Assembly (NCBI GenBank): GCA_963828505.1
Contig: CAWHFM010000005.1
Location: 186,001-250,000, forward strand
Origin: Bog-473 sp963828505
GTDB lineage: Bacteria > Actinomycetota > Acidimicrobiia > Acidimicrobiales > RAAP-2
Direction of reading: 5' to 3'
DNA: 64,000 nt
Part shown: positions 8,092 through 16,896 of the stretch, piece by piece
How positions within the stretch are numbered: the first letter of the stretch is position 1
Layout: the number at the start of each line of letters is the position of its first letter
Position numbers and translations under genes: made by a program
Notes under the pieces: generated by a model
Told to the model about the DNA's origin: nothing
What the model saw: the letters and a program-made list of their open reading frames with translations, nothing else
Databases searched by the model: none

Positions 8092-8399
8092 TCAGTCCGA
8101 GCCGGCGACCGGCTCGGTTCTCTTGATCTCGAGCATGGCCTCGCCCACCGAGACACCCGCCTCCGCCGGCCTTGGTGCAGCGCGCCTCGAGCCCGATGCC
8201 CTCGGCGTCATAGCGCGGGCCGACCTGAGTGCCCACCCCGAAACCGGCTACGACGGTTGCGGCCGCCGCCGCTTCGTCGACCTCACGGAACGGGCGGCCG
8301 TCGCAGCGCGGGTCGAACTGCTCGCCGGGCGCGGCGCACGACCATGACCTCGCCCGCGTCGACGGCGCGGCGCAGCCTCGCGCCTGCTTTCAGTGGCAT
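8092..8399 (-). pseudogene. Small actinobacterial conserved protein, frameshifted
   Basis: The minus strand from ATG 8399 reads MPLKAGARLRRAV, then a segment with RCDGRPF and GPRYDAEGIGLEARCTKAG; it then needs a one-base shift near 8155-8167 to continue as VSVGEAMLEIK and end at the TGA at 8092. This matches, from memory, a roughly 100-aa actinobacterial family with the pattern LK-GARL...RCGG...GKRY...L-CTK-G. Such genes often stand beside acyl-CoA ligases, as here, 14 bases upstream. The shift lies in a GGCGGAGGCGGG run, so a sequencing indel is as likely as real decay. Confidence 0.6.
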
Positions 8400-8606
8400 C
8401 GGTGGAGAAATGGCATGGGTGGATCTGCTGGTGGCCTGGAGAAGGTATCCGACCGGTCCTCGACAGCTTGCCGCGTCGGTCGCGATCGCTCATTCTTCCC
8501 TATCGAACGATCTCGGTGCATTTCCGCTGCCCCGCAGGTCACGGGCTCCGGCTCCCGCCGGGCATGGCTCGCGGGGACGCCTCCGGGCTCTGCGACAATG
8601 GGCGGC

Positions 8607-9761
8607 GTGGACATGGCGACTTTCGACCTGACCGACGTCCAGCGGGACTTCCGCCGGACCCTGCGTGCCTTCTGCGAGGAGAGGGTGGCGCCCCACGCGG
8701 CCGAGGTCGACCGGAAGGCGGAGTTCCCGTGGGCGTCCTACGAGGCCATCAAGGAGATGGAGCTACCCGCCCTCGGCATACCCGAGACCTACGGCGGCGC
8801 AGGGGCCGACATGGTCACCCAGGCCGTTGCGGTGGAGGAGCTGTCCCGGGTGTGCGCCTCGACGTCGCTCACCTTCCTCATCTCCAAGCTGGGCATGACG
8901 CCCGTCATGAACTGGGGCACCGAGGATCTCAAGCGGACCTACTTGCCCAGAGTGGCCGCTGGCGAGATCCAGGCCAGCTATTGCCTCTCGGAGGCCGACG
9001 CGGGCAGCGACGTCGCGTCCATGCGCTGCCGCGCCGTGCGCGACGGCGACGGCTACGTGCTGGTCGGCTCGAAGTACTGGATCACGAACGCAGGCATCTC
9101 CGACGTCTACATCGTCTTCGCCAAGACCGACGCCGGCGCCGGCAGCCGCGGCATCAGCTGCTTCCTGGTCGAGAAGGAGTGGGGCGTCACCGTGGCCAAG
9201 CACGAGGACAAGCTCGGCATGCGGGGAAGCCCGACCGGAGAAGTGATGCTCCAGGAGGTGCGCGTGCCGGCATCGCACCGGATCGGGGAGGAGGGGCAGG
9301 GTTTCACCATCGCCATGCACACGCTCGACCGCAGCAGGCCGACCATCGGCGCACAGGCAGTGGGGATCGCCCAAGGAGCCATCGACTACGCCGCGGCCTA
9401 CATGAAGCAGCGCCATGCCTTCGGTGCCCCGATCGCCGACCTGCAAGGCCTGCGCTTCATGCTGGCCGACATGGCCACGCGCACCGAGGCGGCCCGGGCC
9501 CTCGTCTACCGGGCCTGCGCCATGGTCGACCACGACCCCGACGGCGAGTTGACGAGGTTCGGCGCGATGGCGAAGGCGTTCGCCTCCGACGCCGCCATGT
9601 CCGTGACGGTCGACGCCGTCCAGCTCCTGGGCGGCTACGGCTACACCAAGGACTTCCCCGTCGAGCGCTTCCTGCGCGACGCCAAGGTCACCCAGATTTA
9701 CGAGGGGACCAACCAGGTGCAGCGAGTGGTGATCGCCCGGGAGATCCTCAAGGGCGCGTGA
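8607..9761 (+). CDS. Acyl-CoA dehydrogenase
   Basis: This FAD flavoenzyme introduces the alpha-beta double bond in beta-oxidation. The 384-aa protein shows the signatures CLSEADAGSDVASM (FAD and substrate binding) and IYEGTNQVQR, whose Glu is the catalytic base, plus the tetramer contact region LLGGYGYTKDFPVER. The GTG at 8607 is chosen because GACAAT ends 7 nt upstream, as in other leaderless genes here; an ATG at 8613 or 8598 is also in frame. It precedes the FadA5-like thiolase by 154 bp containing a KstR-like site. Confidence 0.92.
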   Translation: MDMATFDLTDVQRDFRRTLRAFCEERVAPHAAEVDRKAEFPWASYEAIKEMELPALGIPETYGGAGADMVTQAVAVEELSRVCASTSLTFLISKLGMTPVMNWGTEDLKRTYLPRVAAGEIQASYCLSEADAGSDVASMRCRAVRDGDGYVLVGSKYWITNAGISDVYIVFAKTDAGAGSRGISCFLVEKEWGVTVAKHEDKLGMRGSPTGEVMLQEVRVPASHRIGEEGQGFTIAMHTLDRSRPTIGAQAVGIAQGAIDYAAAYMKQRHAFGAPIADLQGLRFMLADMATRTEAARALVYRACAMVDHDPDGELTRFGAMAKAFASDAAMSVTVDAVQLLGGYGYTKDFPVERFLRDAKVTQIYEGTNQVQRVVIAREILKGA

Positions 9762-9838
9762 GCCGTCTCGACCTGGCGCGGCGCGGTCCGCCACGGACAG
9801 ACTGCGGCAGGGCCGCCCGGAAGGGCGGGTGTTAAACT

Positions 9839-9852
9839 TAGAACAGGTTCCA
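9839..9852. promoter_or_regulatory. KstR-like operator upstream of the thiolase operon
   Basis: TAGAACAGGTTCCA matches the palindromic KstR consensus TnnAACnnGTTnnA at every fixed position. KstR is the TetR-family repressor of cholesterol catabolism in mycobacteria and rhodococci. The site lies 64 bp before a FadA5-like thiolase, itself a classical KstR target. A sister site stands at 16897-16910. Confidence 0.65.
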
Positions 9853-9915
9853 GTTTCGAGCCCCGCCGACCGCCGGCGGACCGTAGGGGGATCTGCAGCA
9901 GGAGGGAAGTCGCCC

Positions 9916-11088
9916 ATGCCTCAGCCGGTCATCATCGAAGCCGTCCGCACGCCGATCGGGAAGCGCAACGGCTGGCTCTCGGGCGTCCGGGCTCCTGATC
10001 TGCTCGGCGCCGTCCAGGTCGAGGTCGTGAAGAGGGCGGGTATCGACCCGGCCCTGGTAGAGCAGGTGGTCGGGGGGTGCGTCACCCAAGCGGGAGAGCA
10101 GGGTTTCAACGTGACCCGCACCGCATGGCTGTTGAGCGGCCTGCCCTACGAGGTGGCCGCCACCACACTGGACTGCCAGTGCGGGTCGGGACAGCAGGCG
10201 AACCACTTCGCCGCCAACCTCATCGCCGCCGGCGCGGTCGACGCCGCCGTCGGCTGCGGCGTCGAGGCGATGAGCCGGGTGCCACTGGGCGCCAACTCCA
10301 AGGCCGGCGTGGGCCGGGCCCTCCCCGAGGACCTGCCCTACGACATGCCCGACCAGTTCACCGCGGCCGAGCGCATTGCGAAGAAGTACGGCATCACGCG
10401 CGCCGACGTCGACTGGCTCGGACTCGAGTCGCAGACCAAGGCGGCGACGGCGGTCGCCGAGGACCGTTTCGCACGTGAGATCGTCCCGGTCGAGGCGCCC
10501 ATCGTCGGCGAGGAGGGCCCGTGGGGAGAGCATGCCGGCGACAAGACGGTGGTGACCAAGGACCAGGGCCCGCGGGACACCACGGCGGAGGGCCTGGCGA
10601 GGTTGAAGCCGGTGCTGCCCGACGGGATGCACACCGCCGGGACCTCGTCGCAGATCTCCGACGGTGCCGCCGCCATCTTGTGGATGTCCGAGGAGCGGGC
10701 CAAGGCCGAGGGACTCCGTCCCCGGGCCCGCGTCGTGGCCCAGGTCCTCGTGGGCTCGGACCCCTACTACCACCTCGACGGGCCGATCGCCGCGACGGCC
10801 AAGGTGTTGGCCAAGGCCGGCATGACCATGAAGGACATCGACCTCTTCGAGGTGAACGAAGCATTCGCCTCCGTGGTGATGAGCTGGGCCAAGGTGCACG
10901 AGGCCGACATGGACAAGGTCAACGTGAACGGAGGGGCGATCGCGCTGGGCCACCCCGTGGGCGCCACCGGCAGCCGGCTCTTCACGACGATCCTGCACGA
11001 GCTCGAGCGGCGCGGCGCGACCTACGGGCTCGTGTCGATGTGCTGTGGCGGCGCACTCGCCACCGGCACCATCATCGAGCGTCTCTGA
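9916..11088 (+). CDS. Steroid-type acetyl-CoA acyltransferase (FadA5-like thiolase)
   Basis: This is a thiolase that releases acetyl-CoA or propionyl-CoA from a 3-ketoacyl-CoA. At 390 aa it agrees in length and, from memory, in long stretches with mycobacterial FadA5, which acts on the cholesterol side chain. The nucleophile is C89 in DCQCGSGQQANH; other FadA5-like blocks are IGKRNGWLSG near the start, HTAGTSSQISDGAA, PYYHLDGP and the C-terminal NGGAIALGHPVGATGSR and CCGGALATGT with the second catalytic Cys. A GGAGGGAAG ribosome site precedes the ATG. The KstR-like operator and the following EchA19-like gene support a steroid role, which remains inference. Confidence 0.9.
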   Translation: MPQPVIIEAVRTPIGKRNGWLSGVRAPDLLGAVQVEVVKRAGIDPALVEQVVGGCVTQAGEQGFNVTRTAWLLSGLPYEVAATTLDCQCGSGQQANHFAANLIAAGAVDAAVGCGVEAMSRVPLGANSKAGVGRALPEDLPYDMPDQFTAAERIAKKYGITRADVDWLGLESQTKAATAVAEDRFAREIVPVEAPIVGEEGPWGEHAGDKTVVTKDQGPRDTTAEGLARLKPVLPDGMHTAGTSSQISDGAAAILWMSEERAKAEGLRPRARVVAQVLVGSDPYYHLDGPIAATAKVLAKAGMTMKDIDLFEVNEAFASVVMSWAKVHEADMDKVNVNGGAIALGHPVGATGSRLFTTILHELERRGATYGLVSMCCGGALATGTIIERL

Positions 11089-11146
11089 GGCTCACACTCC
11101 CGCTTCCATCCGATATCGCCGACGGCGCCTACCACTGGAGGGGACC

Positions 11147-11941
11147 GTGATTTCGACTGAGCACCTGACGTTCGAGCGCGACGGCGCGACGGCCATCGTC
11201 ACCATGAACCGTCCTGAGGCGAAGAACGCCTTGAGCCTGCCCATGCTCGTAGGGATGAAGGACGCGTGGGAGGAGATCGACCGCGACGACGGGATCCGCT
11301 GCGCCATCCTGACCGGTGCGGGCGGCACGTTCTGTTCCGGCATGGATCTCAAGGCGATGGGCGACAGCAACGCCGAAAAATACCGGCCGCGCATGGACGA
11401 GGACCCGGACCTGCACTGGAAGGCGTTGTTGCGCCACTACGAGCTGCGCAAGCCGCTGATCGCGGCCGTGGAGGGTTGGGCGGTTGCCGGTGGCACCGAG
11501 ATCCTCCAGGCCACCGACATCAGGGTCGCCGGGCAGAGCGCGATCTTCGGGGTGTTCGAGGCCAAACGCGGTCTCTTTCCGCTGGGGGGATCCACGGTCA
11601 GGCTGCGACGACAGATCCCCTACACGGTCGCCATGGATCTCCTCCTGACCGCACGCGAGGTGCCGGCGGAGGAGGCGCTGCGCATCGGGCTCGTCGGCCA
11701 CGTCGTGCCCGACGGCACCGCTCTCGACAAGGCGCTCCGGATCGCGGCCGTCATCGCCGCCAACGGTCCTCTCGCCGTGGAGGCGATCAAGCGCAGCGTG
11801 CGCGAGACCGAGGGTATGTCCGAGGTGGACGGGTTGGCCCGGGAGCTCGAGATCGGATGGCCGGTGTTCGCGTCCAAGGACGCCGCGGAGGGCCAGAAGG
11901 CCTTCGCGGAGAAGCGGCCGCCCCACTACACCCGCGAATGA
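11147..11941 (+). CDS. Enoyl-CoA hydratase (EchA19-like)
   Basis: This crotonase-fold enzyme hydrates an enoyl-CoA. In the 264-aa protein the two catalytic glutamates are E118 (AGGTEIL) and E138 (FGVFEAK), spaced 20 apart as in the family, with the oxyanion hole at FCSGMDLKA. Segments such as PLIAAVEG, GTEILQ-TDIRVAG and the ending AFAEKR resemble, from memory, mycobacterial EchA19, a steroid side-chain hydratase. The GTG follows a GGAGGGG ribosome site. It sits 58 bp behind the FadA5-like thiolase and overlaps the next gene by ATGA, so the three form an operon. Confidence 0.9.
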   Translation: MISTEHLTFERDGATAIVTMNRPEAKNALSLPMLVGMKDAWEEIDRDDGIRCAILTGAGGTFCSGMDLKAMGDSNAEKYRPRMDEDPDLHWKALLRHYELRKPLIAAVEGWAVAGGTEILQATDIRVAGQSAIFGVFEAKRGLFPLGGSTVRLRRQIPYTVAMDLLLTAREVPAEEALRIGLVGHVVPDGTALDKALRIAAVIAANGPLAVEAIKRSVRETEGMSEVDGLARELEIGWPVFASKDAAEGQKAFAEKRPPHYTRE

Positions 11942-12726
11942 CCGCCGGCACGCCGGGTCTCCATGACGCGCCGGAGTCCGGGTTCCCCGGCATCGATGGC
12001 GCGCCCGCCTCCACTTCCGACTCGCCCCTGAACCGCTTCGCGGCCGCCGTGCGCCGTCTCAGCGCCGTCACCGTGGGCCAGCCACTGAGCGACGACGAGG
12101 TTGCAACGGCCGCCGACCAGCTTTCGGCGCTCGCCACCCGGCTCGAGTCGGCGGCCTTCCCGGCACGCCGCGCCCGCGCCCAGATGCCCGACCCCGACGG
12201 GCACCCGCAGGACTTCTTCCCTGCCAGTCCGGTCATCGGCTGGTCCAATCCCATCTCGCCGCCCGTCGAAGTCTGGTCCGTGTGGGGTGAGGGGGGCCAA
12301 CGTGAGATCAGGGGTCGGGCCTCTTTCGGTTACCCCTACGAGGGACCGCCGACCTGCGTGCACGGGGGGGTCATCGCCGAGGTGTTCGACGAGCTGCTGG
12401 GCCTGGCCAACCTCGTCGTGGGCCAGGCCGCGATGACGGGCACGTTGAAGGTTCGCTATCACCGGCCGACACCGCTCCTCGCCGCGCTCGACCTTGTCTC
12501 GCGCTTCACCGGTAAGGAGGGTCGCAAGGTCTTCACGTGGGGGTCGATCATCCACCAGGGAGAGATGACAGCGGAGGCTGAGGGCATCTTCATTCAGGTT
12601 GCACCGGGTCGCATGCTCGACATCGTCACGGGCAACGCCAGGTCGGCAGAAGCACCGCTGCTCGACCCCGACTGGCAGCGCATGGTGGGCGAGTCGGCCC
12701 AGCCGGTCGCCGAGACGGAGGACTGA
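11938..12726 (+). CDS. PaaI-type hotdog-fold acyl-CoA thioesterase
   Basis: The 262-aa product has a non-conserved first half and a hotdog thioesterase domain at about residues 110-240 (CVHGGVIAEVFDELLG, then TGTLKVRYHRPTPL). The HGG-x8-D pattern, which places the catalytic acid on the hotdog helix, is present. It overlaps the hydratase by ATGA and presumably hydrolyses an acyl-CoA from the same pathway, either to recycle CoA or to release a product. The N-terminal 100 residues, with an SDSPLNRFAAAVRRLSA helix, are not recognised. Confidence 0.83.
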   Translation: MTAGTPGLHDAPESGFPGIDGAPASTSDSPLNRFAAAVRRLSAVTVGQPLSDDEVATAADQLSALATRLESAAFPARRARAQMPDPDGHPQDFFPASPVIGWSNPISPPVEVWSVWGEGGQREIRGRASFGYPYEGPPTCVHGGVIAEVFDELLGLANLVVGQAAMTGTLKVRYHRPTPLLAALDLVSRFTGKEGRKVFTWGSIIHQGEMTAEAEGIFIQVAPGRMLDIVTGNARSAEAPLLDPDWQRMVGESAQPVAETED

Positions 12727-12851
12727 ACCGGCGTCGCCGGCCATCCTGGTTTGCACCGAATTCGAGAGCGCTCCAGGGCGCGGTTACGAAGCAGGGCCGC
12801 AGCAGCAGGAGCCGCAGCAGCAACAGGAGCAGCTGCAGTTCCGAGCCGGAG

Positions 12852-13601
12852 TCAGGAGTTTCCGGAGTTCCCAGAGTTGCCCGAATTCCCGGAGTTGCCG
12901 AAGAGGCCTGGGATCGACGTGGTCGTAGGCGTTGTGTTCGACGTGTTGCCAGTGTCGCCGGTGGCGCCGAAGTTCCCCGAGTTCCCCGAATTGCCCGAGT
13001 TCCCCGAGTTCCCCGAGTTCCCCGAGCTCCCCGAGCTCGAGCTGTTGCCCCCGCTGTTCCCCGTGCTCTTCGTGTTCGAGGGCGCCGTGACGAGGGCGAC
13101 GACGACGATGAGAACCGCGGCGCCGATGAAGATTCCCGCGACAGCGAACCACTTGCCACGCAGCGTCCCGTATGACCTGTCGATACGCGAGATGGCGATC
13201 GGTCCGAGGATCAAGGCGCCGATCGGGATGACGAAAGCGAGGACGAAGGTCCAGATGGCGAGTGCGCTGAACCTGGGCTTCGGGGGCGGCGTGGACCTCT
13301 GACCGAGTATCCCGAAGTTCAACGGAGGGCTGAGCGGCACCAACGACGCCGGTGCTTGTGGCGCGCGAGACCAGACGGGGAGGATGGAGGCGCCCCGGCG
13401 GACGGCACCGAGTCCCCTTCGGCCGGTGGATTCGTCACCTGCTCGCGCGCGTGTCGGTCCGGGCGGCTCAGCGGGAGACGGCGCGGCCGAGGCAGTAGAA
13501 GCAGAGGTGTCTGGCTGATCCTGCGTCTGATCGTCGGTCGGGGGTGCGGACCTGCTCTGACCCGAGTCGTCACCAGTACCGGTTTCACCAGTGCCGCTCA
13601 T
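12852..13601 (-). CDS. DUF4190-like two-TM membrane protein with Gly-X-Y tail
   Basis: This 249-aa protein has an acidic, Ser/Thr/Pro-rich first 100 residues, two membrane helices (about 112-138 and 151-171) joined by the short ISRIDRSYGTLRGKW loop typical of DUF4190-like proteins, and an outer C-terminal tail. The tail repeats Gly-Asn-Ser with glycine at every third position from about 194 to 219 and again from 235 to the end, a collagen-like Gly-X-Y pattern. At DNA level this is a 9-base repeat. A GGGAG ribosome site precedes the ATG. Function is unknown; the tail should lie outside the membrane. Confidence 0.8.
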   Translation of the reverse strand: MSGTGETGTGDDSGQSRSAPPTDDQTQDQPDTSASTASAAPSPAEPPGPTRARAGDESTGRRGLGAVRRGASILPVWSRAPQAPASLVPLSPPLNFGILGQRSTPPPKPRFSALAIWTFVLAFVIPIGALILGPIAISRIDRSYGTLRGKWFAVAGIFIGAAVLIVVVALVTAPSNTKSTGNSGGNSSSSGSSGNSGNSGNSGNSGNSGNFGATGDTGNTSNTTPTTTSIPGLFGNSGNSGNSGNSGNS

Positions 13602-13729
13602 GTCGTCTCCCTCGGACCAGCGTCTATGCCTCCCACCCTGTGACGGCTCCGGCGAAACTAGGGCGCAGTCCTTTCCCCGTCAAGGATCGGACACGCTGCA
13701 CGACTTCACGAACTTTAGGATCCCGTCTG

Positions 13730-14341
13730 ATGTCGACCTTGGTGGCGGTGACCACGCCTGACGGGTGGTGGGAGTACATCCTGCTGTTCCTCGCGGTGAC
13801 CGCGTCATGGGCCGGGGTCCCCTTCATCGGCGCCGCGGCGACCGGAGCGGCAGGCGTGGCGGCCAGTCAGGGCCATCTCGCCCTGGCCTGGGTCATCGTC
13901 GTCACGCTGGTGGCCGGCGAAGTCGGCGGTCTGATCGGCTACGGCGTCGGGGACCGCTGGGGCCGCCAGCTGCTCCAGCGTCCGGGAAAGCATCAGGAGG
14001 GCAGGGTCAAGCTGGTCGAAAAGGGAGAGGCCGCCTACGCCAGATGGGGTCGCGTCGCCGTGTTCGTCACGCCCTCCATCGTCTCAGGCACGGCCAAGAT
14101 GCAATTCCGCCAGTTCGCCCTCTGGAATTTCCTCGACTCCCTCTGCTTCGCCGTCTCCGTCGCCTTCAGCGCCTACGGAGTCGGGCGGGTCGCCACCGGG
14201 CACGCCTCGGTCCACGACGTTGCCATCCTGGTGATCGGGATCGCCGCCGGGGCGGTCCTCCTCTTCGTGTTGTCCAGGCTCCACCGCCGGCGCAAGCAGC
14301 GCGAGACGGCGGCTGGTGTGTCGGGCGGCGAGGACGCCTGA
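13730..14341 (+). CDS. DedA/VTT-type membrane protein
   Basis: The 203-aa product is a SNARE-associated (VTT/DedA) family protein with about five hydrophobic segments. Characteristic parts are the re-entrant region FIGAAATGAAG, the GYGVGDRWGR motif near residue 75, and the TPSIVSGTAKMQF segment. Members are thought to act as lipid scramblases or in membrane homeostasis. TAGGAT ends 8 nt before the ATG, so the message is probably leaderless. The final codons and the stop lie inside the first copy of a 26-bp tandem repeat. Confidence 0.82.
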   Translation: MSTLVAVTTPDGWWEYILLFLAVTASWAGVPFIGAAATGAAGVAASQGHLALAWVIVVTLVAGEVGGLIGYGVGDRWGRQLLQRPGKHQEGRVKLVEKGEAAYARWGRVAVFVTPSIVSGTAKMQFRQFALWNFLDSLCFAVSVAFSAYGVGRVATGHASVHDVAILVIGIAAGAVLLFVLSRLHRRRKQRETAAGVSGGEDA

Positions 14342-14409
14342 GCCGGTCGGGCGCCGCGGACGCCTGAGCCGGTCGGGCGCCGCGGACGCCTGAGCCGGTC
14401 GGGCGCCGC
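14332..14409. repeat. Three perfect 26-bp tandem repeats over a stop codon
   Basis: Three identical 26-base copies run at 14332-14357, 14358-14383 and 14384-14409. The first contains the last two codons and the TGA of the VTT gene, so the stop context is triplicated. The array fills the space before the converging ion-channel gene. It may reflect replication slippage; a role in transcription termination is possible but no T tract is present. Confidence 0.9.
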
Positions 14410-14422
14410 GCCCGGGCAACGG

Positions 14423-15187
14423 TCAGGCCTCCGAGGCGTCGGCCGTACTCGTAGCGTCCTCGCCGCGGAGCCGTTCGTCGAAGTCGCGGCGCCACCCGAT
14501 CGGCCCGCGGTACAGGGACACGAGGCGGGCCAGCAGCACGACGAGGAAGACCTGTCCCGTCAAGGCCTCGAGGACCGAGCTCGTCCTCGGCAGCCCCGGT
14601 GCGGGCGAGAGGTCCCCGTAGCCGACGGTGGCCATGGTGATGTAGCTGAAGTACGCAAAGTCGGGTAAGGCGTGATGGCCGGACTGGGCGAAGAAGGGGG
14701 ATCCCGACGCCAGCTGCAGCCCGTAGTCGAAGATGGCGAAGACCATGCCGATGAGGACATAGATGCAGACGCCCCCGAGGATCGTCTCGGGCGTCACCTG
14801 GGGGTGGTGGAGGATGCGCCAGCCCACCACGATGGGGCTGGCCAGCACGAGGACGGACGTGAAGAGGATGACGCCGCCGGCGACCGTGGTGCCACCGTGC
14901 GCCGCCGCAACGACGGCAGCGATCACGACCACGGTGACACCCGCTCTCACCACCACCTGCACCCGGTGCGGAGCGCGCGAGGCGTGGAAGGCCAGCAGCA
15001 CCGTCAGTCCGAAGAGGACGGACCGCACCACGAGCGGCACCGACCCCGACCAGGTCACGGTCAGCGCGGTGTAGTCGATGATCAGCAGGAAGAGGAGCAG
15101 CCCGTAAGAGTCAGGGGCTCGGGCGACGAGACGGAGCAGCTTTCGCCGAGACGTCCGCGGCGCTTCGGTCTCGAGGGGCGCGTCCAC
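14423..15187 (-). CDS. Potassium channel-like membrane protein
   Basis: The 254-aa protein has six predicted membrane segments, with the pore loop carrying the potassium selectivity filter TVGYGD at residues 187-192, framed by a pre-filter helix (DFAYFSYITMA) and the last transmembrane helix. No clear voltage sensor is seen, as the fourth segment lacks a regular Arg ladder. The cytoplasmic tail is short and acidic, without an RCK domain. It converges on the VTT gene across the 26-bp repeats. Confidence 0.87.
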   Translation of the reverse strand: MDAPLETEAPRTSRRKLLRLVARAPDSYGLLLFLLIIDYTALTVTWSGSVPLVVRSVLFGLTVLLAFHASRAPHRVQVVVRAGVTVVVIAAVVAAAHGGTTVAGGVILFTSVLVLASPIVVGWRILHHPQVTPETILGGVCIYVLIGMVFAIFDYGLQLASGSPFFAQSGHHALPDFAYFSYITMATVGYGDLSPAPGLPRTSSVLEALTGQVFLVVLLARLVSLYRGPIGWRRDFDERLRGEDATSTADASEA

Positions 15188-15275
15188 GGGCCTAACATTG
15201 GCGCGGCCGGGAGCCGTGAGGGCGGACCCCGGTCCAGGACTGGCGCTGGACGGATCCGACCTGGAGCCGTCCGGA

Positions 15276-16829
15276 TCAGAGCTGGCGCTGGACCCCCTCC
15301 CAGTACGGGTCGCGCAGCTTCCGCTTGTAGAGCTTGCCGTTGGGATCGCGCGGCATCTCGGTGGTGAAGTCGATCGACTTGGGCGTCTTGAACCGGGCCA
15401 GGCGACCGGCGCAGAAGGCCAGGATCTCCTCGGCCAGCTCGTCGTTCGGCTCGACGCCTTCGGCCGGCTCTATGACGGCCTTGACCTCCTCCCCCCAGTC
15501 CTCGTGAGGGATGCCGAAGACGGCGGCATCGCCCACCTTCGGGTACGAGAGCAGGACGCCCTCGATCTCGGCCGGGTAGATGTTGGCTCCGCCGGAGATG
15601 ATCATGTCGATCTTGCGATCGCGCAGGAACAGGTAGCCGTCCTCGTCGATCAATCCGACGTCGCCCACCGTGAAGAACGCACCGATGCGGTTCTTGCGCG
15701 TCTTCTCCTTGTCGTGGTGGTACTCGAAGTCGCCCGCCCCCATTTTCATGTAGACGGTGCCGATCACGTTCGGCTCGGTGATCCGGTTGTCCTCGTCGTC
15801 GAAGACGGCGATCTCGCTGATGGGCCAGGCCTTGCCCACCGTGCCCGGCTTCGCCAGCCACTCCTCTGCCGTGACCAGCGTGCCGCCCCCCTCACTTGCC
15901 GCGTAGTACTCGTCCACTGCGTTACCCCACCAGTCGATCATCTTGAGCTTGACGTCGACCGGGCACGGTGCCGCGGCGTGGATCATGTGGCGGAGCGAGG
16001 ACATGTCGTACCGGGTTCGGACGTCGTCGGGCAGCGCCAGGAGGCGGTGGAACTGTGTCGGCACCATGTGTGAAGTCGTGACGCGACGCTCTTCGATCAG
16101 CCTGAGCATGTCTTCGGGCAGCCACTTGTCCATGAGGACCACGGTGTGGCCCAGGTGAAGCGACGCGCTGCCGAAGCGCAGCACGGCGGTGTGGTACAGC
16201 GGCGAGCCCACGATGTGCACGTTGTCGTCCTGGGGTTGGACCCCGAACAAGAAGAGCAGCCCCGACAGCCCGAGCGCGGCCTCCTCGGGCGTCACCCCGG
16301 AGAGCTTGCGGTGGATCCCCTTTGGGTTGCCCGTCGTCCCCGACGTGTAGTTCATGACGTCGCCGATCGTCCGGTCCTCGGGCATCGTCGTCGGGCACCC
16401 GTCGAGAAGGTCCTCGTAGGAGGCGACTCCCTGGATCGCACCGATTGCGAACCGGCCGTCGGATCCGATCCCCGCTTCGTCCGCTGCCGCGACAGCGGCG
16501 TCGGCGAAGCGCTGGTGCGACACGAAGACCTTTGCCCCTGAGTCCTTCAGGATGTAGGCCACCTCGGGCGCGACCAGGTGGTGGTTGATGGGGACGAGAT
16601 ACCAGCCGGCCTGCAGCGCGGCCAGGTAGATCTCAATCATCTCGGCACCGTTCGGCAGGAGGGTGGCCACCACGTCCCCGGTCTCGAACCCGATCCCTCG
16701 CAGCGCCTGCACCAGCTGGTTGGCGCGGCCGAGGAGCTCGCCGGCGGTGACGTCTCGGCCCTCGGGCGTGACGAGGGCAAGGTGGTCGGGATCTTCCTGG
16801 GCCAGCGCCCAAAAGCCGAGGTCACCCAC
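15276..16829 (-). CDS. Acyl-CoA ligase under a KstR-like operator
   Basis: This class I adenylate-forming enzyme has 517 aa from the GTG at 16829. It shows the P-loop MNYTSGTTGNPKG, the A5 region EYYAASEGGGT, the A7/A8 region ending DRKIDMIISGGANIYPAEIE, and the C-terminal lysine in DPNGKLYKRKL. The GTG is preferred because AAGGAG lies 6 nt upstream; an in-frame ATG at 16850 would add seven residues. A KstR-like operator lies at 16897-16910, shared with the divergent SDR gene. It probably activates a lipid or steroid-derived acid; the substrate is not readable from sequence. Confidence 0.9.
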   Translation of the reverse strand: MGDLGFWALAQEDPDHLALVTPEGRDVTAGELLGRANQLVQALRGIGFETGDVVATLLPNGAEMIEIYLAALQAGWYLVPINHHLVAPEVAYILKDSGAKVFVSHQRFADAAVAAADEAGIGSDGRFAIGAIQGVASYEDLLDGCPTTMPEDRTIGDVMNYTSGTTGNPKGIHRKLSGVTPEEAALGLSGLLFLFGVQPQDDNVHIVGSPLYHTAVLRFGSASLHLGHTVVLMDKWLPEDMLRLIEERRVTTSHMVPTQFHRLLALPDDVRTRYDMSSLRHMIHAAAPCPVDVKLKMIDWWGNAVDEYYAASEGGGTLVTAEEWLAKPGTVGKAWPISEIAVFDDEDNRITEPNVIGTVYMKMGAGDFEYHHDKEKTRKNRIGAFFTVGDVGLIDEDGYLFLRDRKIDMIISGGANIYPAEIEGVLLSYPKVGDAAVFGIPHEDWGEEVKAVIEPAEGVEPNDELAEEILAFCAGRLARFKTPKSIDFTTEMPRDPNGKLYKRKLRDPYWEGVQRQL

Positions 16830-16896
16830 TGTGGTCTCCTTGTCGAACATGTCAGGCGGGACGGGCGCGGACTGGCGACGTCCTCGTGCCGCAGAC

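Noticed and set aside
15276..16829. Calling the CoA ligase FadD19
   Set aside because: Comparison from memory shows no close match to FadD19; only the general ligase family is supported.
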